Source of the DNA: Paguma larvata
Lineage: Eukaryota > Chordata > Mammalia > Carnivora > Viverridae
Length of the DNA stretch: 64,000 bases
NCBI GenBank assembly: GCA_030068075.1
Contig: CM057835.1
Coordinates: forward strand, 37,623,715 to 37,687,714
Direction of reading: 5' to 3'
Position numbers and translations under genes: made by a program. The notes under the pieces were generated by a model. That model made no database searches. It was given only the letters and a program-made list of their open reading frames with translations, and was not told where the DNA came from. Positions 47,408-58,239 of this stretch are shown one piece after another. The number at the start of each line of letters is the position of its first letter. Positions within the stretch are counted from its first letter, which is position 1.

Positions 47408-48510
47408 TCAGCTATCTTTCTCTTGTTGACTTCTAGTTTTATTCCATTGTAACTGAAAGAATATACTATATTATTTTTATTCTTTTAAATTTATGTACTT
47501 TTTAATGACCTAGAATGTGGTCTATCACATTTGTTTTTTATTCTTTTGCAGAAGTCATCTGTTTCTGCTTATGTTGTCTCTCTCTTCCTGCATGTTATCT
47601 GTTTTTTTTTCACATTAGAATCCTTAGTATATTATTCATAGCTCTAAATTTCTGGTGTAGTTATTTCAACATTCCTAGCATATTTGGGTCTGGTTTTAAT
47701 ACTTGTTTGTCTCTTCAACCTGCTTTTTTGCCTGTTAGTATGCCTTGTAATTTGTAACTGAAATGTAGACATGTTGTACTAGGTTAAATGAACAGTAGTA
47801 AATAAGTCTTTAATAATATAGTAGTAGGGTGTGTGAGAAGTGTTCTATAGTGCTATGACTATGTCTCTCTCAACTGTAAACTCCATAAGTGCTTCTCGGT
47901 TTTCTTCTTTTTTTTCACCCCTTTAAGTGGTATTGAATAGTTAGGAGGAGCCTATATTTGGATATTTCCTTTCAGAAACTGTTCTTTCAGGTATTTTTCT
48001 TCCCCCAATTAAGTTTGGTCCTGATAAAACTCCAGTAGTTTAGGCTTTGACAAAATAGTTTCTCTTGAGACAAGCCTTGTTAAGAAGATTGGAATACTCT
48101 GGTTTATTTCAAACTATTACTGTCCCCTTTCCCCTGAAAGCCCAAGATTTTATTTTGTTTTGTTTTCCTCTGATCTTCACTGTAATAACCTGGTAGAATT
48201 TCTAGAAGAATAAATGCAAATTGAGGAACCCCTCCCAGCAACTGTCATGACTAGGTTCCTCTGGAGTTTTTATCTCTCAGATTTGTCTCCATTGGGCCTC
48301 CATAATTTCATCTATTACAGTTCACGTTTTCCTACCCCAATACCAATTCCTGTGGATGTGAGTTTCTGCTCTAGTAAGTCATTATTCTTTCCATACACCT
48401 ATTTGTCTATCTGATTGGGAAGGGCAGTTGTTTGCCCTGTGACCTCACTTCCTTGACCGATACAAGAAGAGTTGTTGATTTTTGTTTCTTTGTCCACTTC
48501 TACTTGTTAG

Positions 48511-48989
48511 CTCCTTGCATGCTGGGTAAAACCCACCAAAAGCATCTTTTATTTGACCACATGATAGTTTGAATTTTTGAGCTATTTAAATATTTATAAT
48601 TCATTAAAACTGCTTCATGAACAGGAAGCTTAGAAACAATACCTAATTTAAACACTGAAGATTTAATTGTATTATGAGCCCATAGTTTCTTTTTCACAAT
48701 TCTAAAATCCAAAGGCTCTCAAAAATAGAAAAAAATTTTACATAAATTTGTGGCAAGCTCATTTTTAGCAAAACTGCTCTGAATTGACATGAGGCTATTT
48801 ATGGTCTCTATTCAGTATATTCATGTTTTCTAGAAAATGTTAATGTATTTTCATAGTAGTATTCTGGGATATTTCAGGCTATATTGTTTATGCTCCACAT
48901 CCTATATGTAAATTTAAAAAGTTCTAAGTTTCAAACATATCTAGAACCAAGAGTTTCTAATAAAAGATTCTGAATTAGCATTTTTTGTA
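48511..48989. other. Unannotated unique DNA between L1 copies
   Basis: No repeat signature or credible coding frame. The 70-codon minus frame at 48500-48712 is unremarkable. Confidence 0.5.
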
Positions 48990-49074
48990 TTCCTTGAATA
49001 AATACCTACTAGTGCAATTCCTGTGTCTTAGGGTAGTTCTGTTTTTAATTTTTTGAGGAGGAAAACAGTATGGA

Positions 49075-49108
<34 letters not shown>

Positions 49109-49518
49109 ACAATGGAATATTATTCAGCAATAAAGACAATAAAATCTTGCCATTTGCAACAACATGAATGGAATTAGAGTGTATTATGCTAAGTGAAATA
49201 AGTCAATGACAAATATCATATGATTTAACTCATATGTGGAACTTAAGAAACAAAACAGGGGAAGGAAAGGGAGAATAAAATAAGATAAAAACAGAGAGAG
49301 AGGCAAACCATAAGAGACTCTTAAATACAAAGACCAAACTGAGGTTTTCTGGAGGAGAGGTGGGTCAGGGAATGGGCTGAATGCATGATGGGCATTAAGT
49401 AGGGCACTGGTTGAAGGAGCATTGGGTGTTAGATGTAAGTGGTGAATTACTAAATTCTATTCCTGAAACTAGTACTACACTATATGTTAAGTAACTTGAA
49501 TTTAAGTAAAAAAATAAA
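48990..49518 (+). mobile_element. L1 3' end with 5' inversion (twin-primed)
   Basis: 48990-49060 is antisense (AATACCTACTAGTGCAATTC; TCTTAGGGTAGTTCTGTTTT). From about 49060 the sequence is sense: GGAAAACAGTATGGAG, an expanded (AC)n, then CAATGGAATATTATTCAGCA, CATATGATTTAACTCATATG, GGGGAAGGAAAGGGAGAATA and the 3' terminus TAAGTAAAAAAATAAA. The part with the 3' end is on the plus strand, the reverse of the other two inverted L1s here. Confidence 0.85.
49075..49107. repeat. (AC)n microsatellite
   Basis: About 16 perfect AC units located at the inversion/deletion junction of the twin-primed L1. Confidence 0.95.
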
Positions 49519-49690
49519 GTGAAGCAGTTTTGTATAATGATTTTAAAAAGATTATGAACATTTAATAATAATGTTATTAATCTCAGATTTCAAGACCTTT
49601 CTTTAATAGTATGTTACTGTATAATTAAGCATGGTATCAGACAATATGGTCAGGGACATTTAATAGATGGGTATTAAAGGAGTATATAAT

Positions 49691-49918
49691 TTTTAGAATA
49701 ATTTTATTTAAAAAATTTAATGTTTATTTTTGAGAGAGAGAGAGACAGAGTATGAGCAACGGAAGAGCAGAGAGAAAGGGATAAACAGAATCTGAAGCAG
49801 GCTCCAGGCTCTGAGCTGTCAGCACAGAGCCCGACATAGGGTTCTAACTCCTGAACCATGAGATCATGACCTGAGCCCAAGTCGGATGCTTAAATGATTG
49901 AGCCATGCAGGTACCCCA
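49691..49918 (-). mobile_element. Felid tRNA-derived SINE (Can-SINE)
   Basis: Antisense, full length, with a short (GA)n: TTTAATGTTTATTTTTGAGA, AGCAGGCTCCAGGCTCTGAG, ATGAGATCATGACCTGAGCC, GATTGAGCCATGCAGGTACC. A diverged flanking duplication, TTTAGAATAATTTTATTT against TTTAAAATAACTTTAAAG, is the probable TSD. Confidence 0.93.
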
Positions 49919-49939
49919 ATATTTAAAATAACTTTAAAG

Positions 49940-50743
49940 ATTAAGATTGTGTATGGAATATTGTTTGATCATGAATAAACCTGAAATGTCAATAAGATAC
50001 CTTATAGAAAAATATTTTATTTGTCATAGTCTTCCCGAAGTCTTTTTGCCCTTTTTTTCTGATTTACATCCAAATGGGAAATGTGGGGTGGATTTTTGTT
50101 TTCACTTTTGTTCCATAGACTAAGACCAAGCATGTTTTTTAATATTTATTTGAGTCTTGCTTTTCAGATTTTACATTTATAATCTAAAAGTTCATGTGCT
50201 TAACATATCAAAAAGCATTGCTCTACAGTCAGCTACATTTCCTACATACCTATCTTCAAAAGTAAATATTAAAGTAAAACAGTATAATCCTTCTGTAAGC
50301 CTTTAATTTAGATTCTCTCTCTTTACTCCACAGTCAAAACCAATATAGTGCAAGCAATAATCCACAAACTTCTGTTAAGCACTTGCTATGTTCCTGGCAC
50401 TAAGTATGTACAGAGCCCATTGACACTAATAATGAACAAACCCAAGATGCTTACTATATGTCAATAACTGATCCAGTCAAAAATCTCAAGGAATTCTGAA
50501 AGTTCTCAAGGGAGCTAACGTCTTGTAACAGAGACAGATAAGAAAACAAGGATTTAGCAGATAAGGTGTCTTATTTATTTATTTATTTATCTATTTATTT
50601 AATAGAAAAAAAGTCTTCCGTAAAGACCTGGCTGAGTACTAACATTGTCTAGCTTTTTCTCTTGACACCCAAAATCTCCCCTTTGGCCAGAATTTGGCCA
50701 TTTTTAAAAACCCTACTCTACCTTCAGAACATCCTTTGTATAT
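49940..50743. other. Unique DNA with an L2-type fragment and a TTTA microsatellite
   Basis: AACTTCTGTTAAGCACTTGC then TATGTTCCTGGCACTAAGTA at about 50.36-50.41 kb is the reverse of an L2/MIR 3' terminus. (TTTA)n spans about 50569-50601. Nothing else is recognised. Confidence 0.5.
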
Positions 50744-51083
50744 ACTGGTATCATTAACTTTGATATATGCATATGGAGTTTCTAGAAAAGATAGATATAG
50801 TTACTGGTATAATTTACTTCAAAATATGCTTATAGAGTCTCTAAAAAGATATAGTGAGTGGTATTGTTCACTTTTTAAAAATGTTTATTTTGGGAGAGCA
50901 AGAATGAGCAGGGAAGGGGCAGAGAGGGAGAGAGAGAATCCCAAGAAGGGGCTTGATCTCATGAACCTTGAGATCGTGACCTGAGCTGAAATCAAGAGTT
51001 GGACCCTTAACCAACTGAGCCACCCAGGTGCCCCATTGTTCACTCTGAAATATGCATATGGAGTTTGTAGAAACGATAGTTAT
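50744..51083. repeat. Three-copy tandem repeat (~55-59 bp unit), third copy split by a SINE
   Basis: Copy 1 (50744-50802) has ACTGGTATCATTAACTTTGA then TATATGCATATGGAGTTTCT. Copy 2 (50803-50856) has ACTGGTATAATTTACTTCAA then AATATGCTTATAGAGTCTCT. Copy 3 begins at 50857 (TGGTATTGTTCACT), is broken by the SINE at 50873-51034 and resumes at 51041 (TGAAATATGCATATGGAGTT) to about 51083. Each copy ends in an AGATATAG-like motif. The copies are diverged, so the array predates the SINE. Confidence 0.87.
50873..51034 (-). mobile_element. Carnivore SINE, older/shorter form
   Basis: Antisense, about 160 bp: TTTTAAAAATGTTTATTTTG, AGGGAAGGGGCAGAGAGGGA, TGAGATCGTGACCTGAGCTG, AACTGAGCCACCCAGGTGCC. It lacks the CCAGGCTCTGAGC segment. 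TSD ATTGTTCACT at 50863-50872 and 51035-51044, lying inside a tandem-repeat unit. Confidence 0.93.
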
Positions 51084-51129
51084 AGTGGATAAATATTAGT
51101 TTTGGAGTTAGAAAATATGAGTAACACAT

Positions 51130-51540
51130 CGTTAAGAAGATAGGCATAGACAAATGTAGGAGATATTGGCTGGCTACTCACCAATCCAGTTTTCTCTTCT
51201 TCCTGGAACACGCACCTAAACAGCATTTCCAAGTGTCCCTTGCCCCTGAAATTGAGTTCTGGGCAATGGATAGATAGTAGAGTGAAATGCACTAGTTCCA
51301 GTACTGGTCTATAGTAACTTCCTGTATGATCCTTCTTTCCTTCTGACATAGGACTCCAAGGTCCTCGATTTTCACAAATGGAAAAAACCAAAGTCCCTGA
51401 ATTACCACATGTGAAGTCCCCACCAGCCACGGAAACCATCATGGACTTGATTTGAATGAGAAATGAATTGTGCTTAGTCACTGAGATTTGGAGGGTTTGT
51501 TTTTTATAGCAACTAGTATTATATTAGCCAATACAGTTAT
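51130..51540 (+). repeat. MLT1-like (ERVL-MaLR) solo LTR remnant
   Basis: The 3' part has the usual form: ATTTGAATGAGAAATGAATT, GTGCTTAGTCACTGAGATTT, GGAGGGTTTGTTTTTTATAG, CAACTAGTATTATATTAGCC, AATACAG. The centre is less AT-rich (CAAGTGTCCCTTGCCCCTGA). No internal viral sequence. A 133-codon minus frame across it (51481-51080) is a chance frame. Confidence 0.55.
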
Positions 51541-51831
51541 GGACATAACGATTTAAGGATAGATTATGTCTGTCACATAGTATCAGCATAATCTCAAACC
51601 AGAAGTTATATCCATTAAATATTGTGTGCTGTAACATAGTGCATGTGGGTGGACAGCAATGAAGCCAGATTGCAAGGGTTCAGATCACAACTCCACCATT
51701 CATTCTCATTTTTCCACCCGTAAAATGAGTTTTCCCACATCCTAAAATGTACTTATCCTACTAAACTTAAACATGCCCCTCTCCAAATTAAAAGTCCACT
51801 CAAAATTTCATTGTTACTGTGAAGGGAATGA

Positions 51832-52495
51832 TCAACAAAACTAAAGGGCAACCTTCAGAATGGGAGACGATAGTTGCAAATGGCATAAAGGGTTAGTATC
51901 CAAAATCTATAAAGAAAATAACAAACTCAACATTCAAAATGCCTCCAAATAATTCAGTTGAGAAATAGGCAGAAGACATTCAGATGGATAACAGAGGTAT
52001 GAAAAGATGTTCAACATCGCTCATCATCAGGGAAATACAAATTTGCAGTGAGCTACCACCTCGCACATGTCAGAGTGGCTAAAATTAATGACACATGAAA
52101 CAACGAATGATGGTGAGGTTGCAGAGAAAGGGGAACCCTCTTACACTGTTGGTGGAGATGCAAACTGGCGGAGCCACCATGGAAGACAGCATGGAGATTC
52201 CTCCAAAGGTTAAAAATAGAACTACCCTACACCCTAGCAATTGCATTGCAAGATATTTACCCAAAGGATAAAAAAAATACCGTTTTGAAGGGATACATGC
52301 ACTCCAATGTTTATAGCAGCACTATGAACAATACCCAAAGTATGGAAAGAGCCTATATGTCCATCAATTGACGAATGGATAAATAAGAATGTATAAATAT
52401 ATACACAATGGAATATCACTCAGCTGACAAAGAATGAAATATTGTCATTTGCAATGACATGGACAGAGCTAGAGAGTATTCTAAGTGAAATAAGA
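51832..52495 (+). mobile_element. L1 ORF2 C-terminal fragment (sense), both ends missing
   Basis: Sense blocks in order: CAACAAAACTAAAGGGCAAC, AAGATGTTCAACATCGCTCA, TCATCAGGGAAATACAAATT, CTTACACTGTTGGTGGAGAT, TGCACTCCAATGTTTATAGC, GACATGGACAGAGCTAGAGA. It stops abruptly at AAGTGAAATAAGA without a 3'UTR or A tail, so the 3' end was deleted or truncated by rearrangement. Confidence 0.92.
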
Positions 52496-52924
52496 GTTCT
52501 TTTGCATGACATAAACCTATAAAACATCTGAGAATAGTTAATGTATCCACAGGTGAAGGTAATTGTATGACTCTCACGAATCAAATTGGACCTTAGCATA
52601 CTGCATCTAGCATACAATCTGTCCAGATGAGGCCTTGTAAGTTCCAGAAGAAATGGCATACAAAGTTGCCATTGACAGGTTGAAACAGCTTGAAGAAAAA
52701 AGTTTTCCAGTGACAAAACTCTACACAGATTGGTCAAGAACTCCAGTGTATATGGTATAAGGAAAATGTGATAATATAGTTATGTAGCTTAAAATAACAA
52801 GGAAGTGATTTAGAAATGTAAACATCGTAATTATAGATTAATTTTATATATTCAGAACTCTTAATCATTCTGCAATTTATATATAAAGGAAAGGGAGGCT
52901 TCTATTAAAAATTCCAAAAGGGAG
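52496..52924. other. Unannotated DNA
   Basis: No repeat signature. A short plus-strand stretch after ATG at about 52653 reads MAYKVAIDRLKQLEEK..., but it is brief, unsupported and probably chance. The 105-codon minus frame 52737-52420 is also unsupported. Confidence 0.4.
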
Positions 52925-53049
52925 GGGGACCTGGGTGGCTCAGCTGGTTTAGTATCTGATTCTTGATTTTGGCTCAGGGCATGATCCCATGGTTTGTGAA
53001 TTCAAGTCCCTCACGGGGCTCTGTGCTGGCAATGCGAAGCTTGCTTGAG

Positions 53050-53092
<43 letters not shown>

Positions 53093-53150
53093 CTCTGCCC
53101 TTCCCAAGCTCATGCTTGCTGTCTGTCTCAAAATAAATTTTAAAAAAGGG
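52925..53150 (+). mobile_element. Carnivore SINE with expanded (TC)n
   Basis: Sense SINE: GACCTGGGTGGCTCAGCTGG, TTTTGGCTCAGGGCATGATC, GGCTCTGTGCTGGCAATGCG, a pure (TC)n of about 19 units at 53052-53089, then AATCTCTGCCCTTCCCAAGC and CAAAATAAATTTTAAAAAAG. Of the older subfamily. No clear TSD. Confidence 0.93.
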
Positions 53151-53420
53151 GAAAAATTGGAGCTTCAGAATGTCAACATGTCAAAAAACTATTGTAAAAA
53201 AATTCTGATGGTCAACATTATAAAAATAAGGAAAAGAAAATAAAGATGATGAAAATAACAGGAGAGATAAAGAGAATGAGATTCAAGACCCTTTCTAACA
53301 GGAAACAATAAAATAAATATTAAAACATTAAAAATTCAGTTTTTAGGGTAACATACATAAATGTCAGCAGTGGTTTCATTTGGGCTTTGATGAATAATGC
53401 AGTATTTCATTACGGCACTT

Positions 53421-53609
53421 TTTAATTTTTAAAAATTTTTTTGAGAGACAACATGAGTCGAGGTGGGGAAGAGGGTGAGAGAGAATTTTAAGCAGGTTCC
53501 ACTCTCAGTGCACAGCCTGTTGCGGGGCTCAATCCCACGACCTTGAGATCATAACCTGAGCCCAAATCGGGAGTCAGATGTTCAACCAACTGAGCCACAC
53601 AGGCGTGCT
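53421..53609 (-). mobile_element. Carnivore SINE, older subfamily
   Basis: Antisense: AAAAATTTTTTTGAGAGACA, AAGCAGGTTCCACTCTCAGT, GCACAGCCTGTTGCGGGGCT, CCTTGAGATCATAACCTGAG, AACTGAGCCACACAGGCGTG. Diverged; the flanking duplication is not convincing. Confidence 0.9.
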
Positions 53610-54184
53610 GATGATGCCATTTTAAAGAGAAATTGATTCCATTCAATACAGTTTATGTTTAGAAAGATTTTTTTCTCTTAATTCTTGTTCAGATATTATC
53701 TGAGGAGATTCAACAGTACATTGATGACAAAAATACGTTCATTACATTTTACGGAAAAAATAAAAAGTGGTCAAAGTGATAAGAGATGTGGGCCATTTTA
53801 TTTGAAATGGTCACGTTTCAAAGGTCATATATACTATTTTGCTTGTAGACTATTTTTTAATATAATTTAATATCAAATTGGCTAACATAGAGTGTATACA
53901 GTGTGCTCTTGGGTTTGGGGGTAGATTCTCGTGTTTCATCGCTTACATCCAACACCCAGTGCTCATCCCAACAAGTGCCTTCCCCAATGCCAACCATCCA
54001 TTTTTCCTTCTCCACTGCCTCCCATCAACCCTCAGTTTGTTCTCTGTATTTAAGAGTCTCTTCTGGTTTGCCTCCCTCCCTCTCTGTAACTATTTTTTTC
54101 CCTTCCCTTCCCCCATGGTCTTCTTTAAGATTCTCAAGTTCCACATATGAGTGAAAACATATGATATCTTCTCTGACTGACTTA

Positions 54185-54366
54185 TTTCACTTAGTATAAT
54201 ACCCTCCAGTTCCATCCACATTGCTGCCAATGGCAGGCCTTGCCAAGTAGTATTCCATTCTATATATAAACCACATTTCACTTAGTATAATACCCTCCAG
54301 TTCCATCCACATTGCTGCCAATGGCAGGCATTGCCAAGTAGTATTCCATTCTATATATAAACCACA
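54185..54366. repeat. 91-bp tandem duplication inside L1
   Basis: Copies 54185-54275 and 54276-54366 each start TTTCACTTAGTATAATACCC and end TATATATAAACCACA. They differ at one visible site (GGCAGGCCTT against GGCAGGCATT). It falls in the C-terminal codons of ORF2, and since 91 is not a multiple of three it shifts the frame. Confidence 0.97.
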
Positions 54367-57300
54367 TCTTCTTTAAGCATTCATCAGTTGATGGGCATTT
54401 AGTCTCTTTCCATAATTTGGCTATTGTTGAAAGTGCTCCTATAAACATTGGAGGTACATTTGCTCCTATGAATCTGCATTTCTGTATTCTTTGGATCAAT
54501 TCTTAGTAGTGCTATTGCTTGGTCGTAGGGTAGTTCTATTTTTAATTTTTTGAGGAAAACACCACAGTGTTTTCCAGAGTGGCTGCACCAGTTTGCATTC
54601 CCACCAACAGTACAAGAGGGTTCCAGTTTCTCCACATTTGTTTCCTGAGTTGTTTTAGCCACTCTTACTGATGTGAGGTGGTATCTCAGTGATTTGTATT
54701 TCCCTGATGATGAGTGATGTTGAGTATCTTTTCGCGTATCTGTTGGCCATCTGGACATCTTTGAAAAACGATCTATTCATGTCTTCTCCCCATTTCTTCA
54801 CTGGATTATTTGTTTTTCAGGTGTTAAGTTTGGTAAGTTCTTTATAGATTTTGGATACTAACCTTTTATCTAATATGTCATTTGCAATTATCTTTTTGCA
54901 TTCCATAGGTTGCCCTTTAGTTTTGTTGATTGTTTCCTTTGCAATGCAGAAGCTTTTTATTTTGATGAGGTCCCAATAGTTCATGTTTGCTTTTGACTCC
55001 CTTGCCTTTGAAGACATATTGATGAGGAAATTGCTGTGGTTGAGGTCAAAGAGGTTTTTGCCTGTTTTCTCCTCTAGGGTTTTGATGGTTTCCTGTCTCA
55101 TATTTAGGTCTTTCATTCATTTTGAGTTCATTTTTGTGTATGGTGTAAGAAAGTGGTCTAGTTTCATTCTTCATCTTGCTGTCCAGTTCTCCCAGCACCA
55201 TTTGCTAAAAAGACTCTCTTTTCCATTGGATACTCTTTCCTGCTTTGTCAAAGATTAGTTGGCTATACATTTGTGGATCCAATTCTGGCTTCTCTATTCC
55301 ATCGGTCTATGTGTATGTTTTTGTGCCAATACCATACTGTCTTGATGATTACAGTTTTGTAGTAGAGACTAAAGTCTGAGATTGTGATCTGTCCTGCTTT
55401 GGTTTTCTTTTTCAACATTACTTTCGTTATTTGGGGTCTTTTGTGGTTCCATACAAATTTTGGGATTGTTTGTTCTAGCTTTGAGAAGAATGCCAGTGCA
55501 ATTTTGATTGGGATTGCATTGAATGTTTGGTTGCTTTGGATATTATTGATATTTTAACAATATTTATTCTTCTAATTGATGAGCATGGGATATTTTTCTG
55601 TTTCTTTGGGGCTTCTTCAGTTTCCTTCATAAGTTTTCTATAGTTTTCAGCATACAGATCTTTTACATCTTTGGTTAGTTTTATTTCTAGGTATTTCATG
55701 GTTCTTGGTGCAATTGTAAATGGGATCAATTTATTTATTTCTCTTTCTGTTGCTTCATTATTGGTGTATAGAAATGCAACTGATTTCAGTACATTGATTT
55801 TGTATCTTGCAACTTTGATGAATTCATGTATCAGTTCTAGCACCTTTTTGGTGGAGTCTTTCGGGTTTTCCATGTAGATTATCAGGTCATCTGTGAAAAG
55901 TGAAAGTTTGACTTCTTTGCCAATTTCGATGCCTTTTATTTCATTTTGTTGTCTGATTGCTGACGCTAGGACTTTCAACACTATGTTAAACAACAATGAC
56001 GAGAGTGGACTTCCCTGTCGTGTTCCTGATCTCAGGGGGAAAGCTCTCAGTTTCTCCTCATTGAGGATGATGTTGTGAGTTTTTCATATATGGCTCCAAT
56101 CCTGACTTTCCTGAGGGTTTTTATGAGGAAAGGATGCATATTTTGTCAAATGCTTTTTCTGCATCTATTGACAGGATCATATAATTCTTATTTCTTTTAT
56201 TAATGTGATGTATCACATTGATTGATTTGTGAATATTGAGCCAGCCCTGAAGCCCATGAATGAATCCCACTTGATCATGTGAATAATTATTTTTATATAC
56301 TGTTGAATTCGATTTTCTAGTATCTTGTTGAGAATTTTTGCATCCATATTCATCAGTGATATTGGCCTGTAATTCTCCTTTTTTGTGGGGTCTCCACTGG
56401 GTTTGGAAATCAAGGTAATACTGGCTTCATAGAATGAGTCTGGAAGCTTTCCTTCTGTTTCTATTTTTCAGGACAGCTTGAGAAGAATAGGTATTAACTC
56501 TGCTTTAAATATCTGGTAGATTTCCCCTGGGAAGCAGTCTGGCCCAGGACTCTTATTTGTTGGGAGATTTTTGATAACTGATTCAATTTCTTCACTAGTT
56601 ATGGGTCTGTTCAAATTTTCTATTTCTTTCTGTTTGAGTTTTAGTAGTGTGTGGGTGTCTAGGAATTTGTCCATTTCTTCCAGGTTGTCCAGTTTTTTCG
56701 CATATAATTTTTCATAGGTTCTCTGATAGTTGTTTGTATTTCTGAGGTGTTGGTTGTGATAAGTCCAATTTCATTTGTGTTTTTATCTATTTGGGTCCTA
56801 TTTTCTTTTTGACAAGTCTGGCTAGGGGTTTATCAACTTATTTAAAATTTTTTTTCAAAAAAACAGCTCTTAGTTTCATGGATATGTTCTACCTTTTTTT
56901 TTTTTTTTGGATTCTATATTGTTTATTTCTGCTCTCATATTTATTATTTCTCTTCTTCTGCTGGCCTTGGGGTTTCTTTTCTGTTCTGCTTCTAGTTCCT
57001 TTAGGTGTGCTGTTAGATTCTGTATTTGGAATTTTTCTTGCTTCTTGAGATAGGCCTGGATTGCAATGTATTTCCCTCCTAGGACTGCCTTTGCTACATC
57101 TAGTGGGTTTGGACTGTCGTGTTTTCATTTTCATTTGTTTCCATATATTTTTTTAGTTTCTTTGATTGCTTGGTTCACTCAATCATTCTTTTGTAGGATG
57201 TTCTTTAACCTCCATATATTGGAGGTTTTCCAAACTTTTTCCTGTCGTTGATTTGAAGTTTCATAGCATGGTGATCTGAAAGTGTGCATGGTATGATCTC

Positions 57301-57534
57301 CATTCTTTTATATCTATTGAGGGCTGTTTTGTGACCCAGTATGTGATCTGTCTTGGAGAGTGTTCATGTGCACTTGAGAAGAAAGCGTATTCTGCTGCTT
57401 AAGGATGTAAAGTTCTGAATATATCTGTCAAGTCCATCTGGTCCAGTGTATCATTTAGAGCCATTGTTTCTTTACTGATTTTCTGCTTAGATGATCTGTC
57501 CATTGCTGTGAGTGGAGTATAAAGTCACCTGCAG

Positions 57535-57745
57535 GGGCACCTGGGTGGCTCAGTTGGTTAAGCGGCCAACTTCAGCTCGGGTCATGATCTCACGGTCTGT
57601 GAGTTCAAGCCCCACATCGGGCTCTGTGCTGATGGCTCATCAGAGCCTGGAGCCTGCTTCAGATTCTGTGTCTCCCTCTCTCTCTGCCCTTCCCCTGCTC
57701 ACGCTCTATCTCTATGTCTCTCAAAAATAAACGTTCAAAAAAATT
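57535..57745 (+). mobile_element. Felid tRNA-derived SINE inside L1 ORF2
   Basis: Sense, full length: GGGGCACCTGGGTGGCTCAG, GGTCATGATCTCACGGTCTG, GGGCTCTGTGCTGATGGCTC, a 4-bp internal repeat (CTCATCAGAG), the CT-rich part, and CAAAAATAAACGTTC. Perfect 14-bp TSD TAAAGTCACCTGCA at 57520-57533 and 57746-57759. Opposite in orientation to the host L1, and younger than it. Confidence 0.97.
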
Positions 57746-58239
57746 TAAAGTCACCTGCAATTACCGCATTCTTAAGATTACTTATGTTTGTAATTAATTG
57801 TTTTATATATTTGGGCACTCCAAATCTGGTGCATAAATATTTACAATCGTTGCTCTTCTTTATGGATAAACCCCATAATTATGATATAATGCTCTTCTTC
57901 ATCTCCTATTATAGCCCTTAGTTTAAAATCTACTTTGTCTGATGCAAGTATGGCCACTCCAGCTTTCTTTTGACTTCCAGTAGCATGATAGATGCTTCTT
58001 CACCCCTTCACTTTCAATCTAAACATGTCTTCAGGTCTAAAATGGGTCTCTTGTAGACAGAAAATTGATGGGTCTTTTTTTTTTATCCATTCTGATACCC
58101 TATGTCTTTTTATTGGAGCATTTAGTCCATTTACATTGAGCATTATTATTGAATGATATGGATTTAGTGTCATTGTGTTCTATGTAGGTTTCATGCTTGT
58201 AGTGATGTCTCTGGTCCTTTGTAATCTTTGTAACATTCC

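Larger units (their letters stand above)
44294..48510 (-). mobile_element. L1M from ORF2 to 5' end (antisense), with nested insertions
   Basis: Begins in ORF2 (TTGAGTTTTAGGTCCACGTA; TCCAGCACCACTTGTTGAAA). It runs antisense past the RT (TTGTCAAATGCTTTTCTACA), the linker and the ORF1 zone, to a 5' region (AAGTGCTTCTCGGTTTTCTT; TACTCTGGTTTATTTCAAAC). That 5' region is clearly related to the 5' end of the L1M at 32.7-33.27 kb. Insertions: a twin-primed L1, an old SINE and a young SINE. Confidence 0.88.
54110..58165 (-). pseudogene. L1 ORF2 (endonuclease-reverse transcriptase), broken
   Basis: Reverse transcriptase/endonuclease of LINE-1, normally about 1,275 residues. After subtracting the SINE and the 91-bp duplication, the length here is about right. 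Recognisable blocks on the minus strand: N-terminal LNVNGLNA near 58130; linker to RT '[19 protein letters not shown]' (56674-56468); RT '[20 protein letters not shown]' (56413-56213); palm [13 protein letters not shown] at about 55886, where the usual FADD is FTDD; thumb '[18 protein letters not shown]'; and C-terminal 'LPYDQAIALLRIDPKNTEMQ' near 54.5 kb. Longest open run: 173 codons (55996-55475). Frameshifts, stops, the SINE between endonuclease and RT, and the out-of-frame duplication abolish function. Confidence 0.92.

Noticed and set aside
50744..51083. Regularly spaced short repeats as a CRISPR-like array
   Set aside because: Only three diverged copies, no unique spacers, and a mammalian context. 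It is a minisatellite.
51080..51481. 133-codon minus-strand open frame
   Set aside because: Runs backward across an MLT1-like LTR remnant and shows no protein family features.
52640..52740. Plus-strand reading MAYKVAIDRLKQLEEK...
   Set aside because: Very short, with no upstream or downstream support and no recognisable protein.
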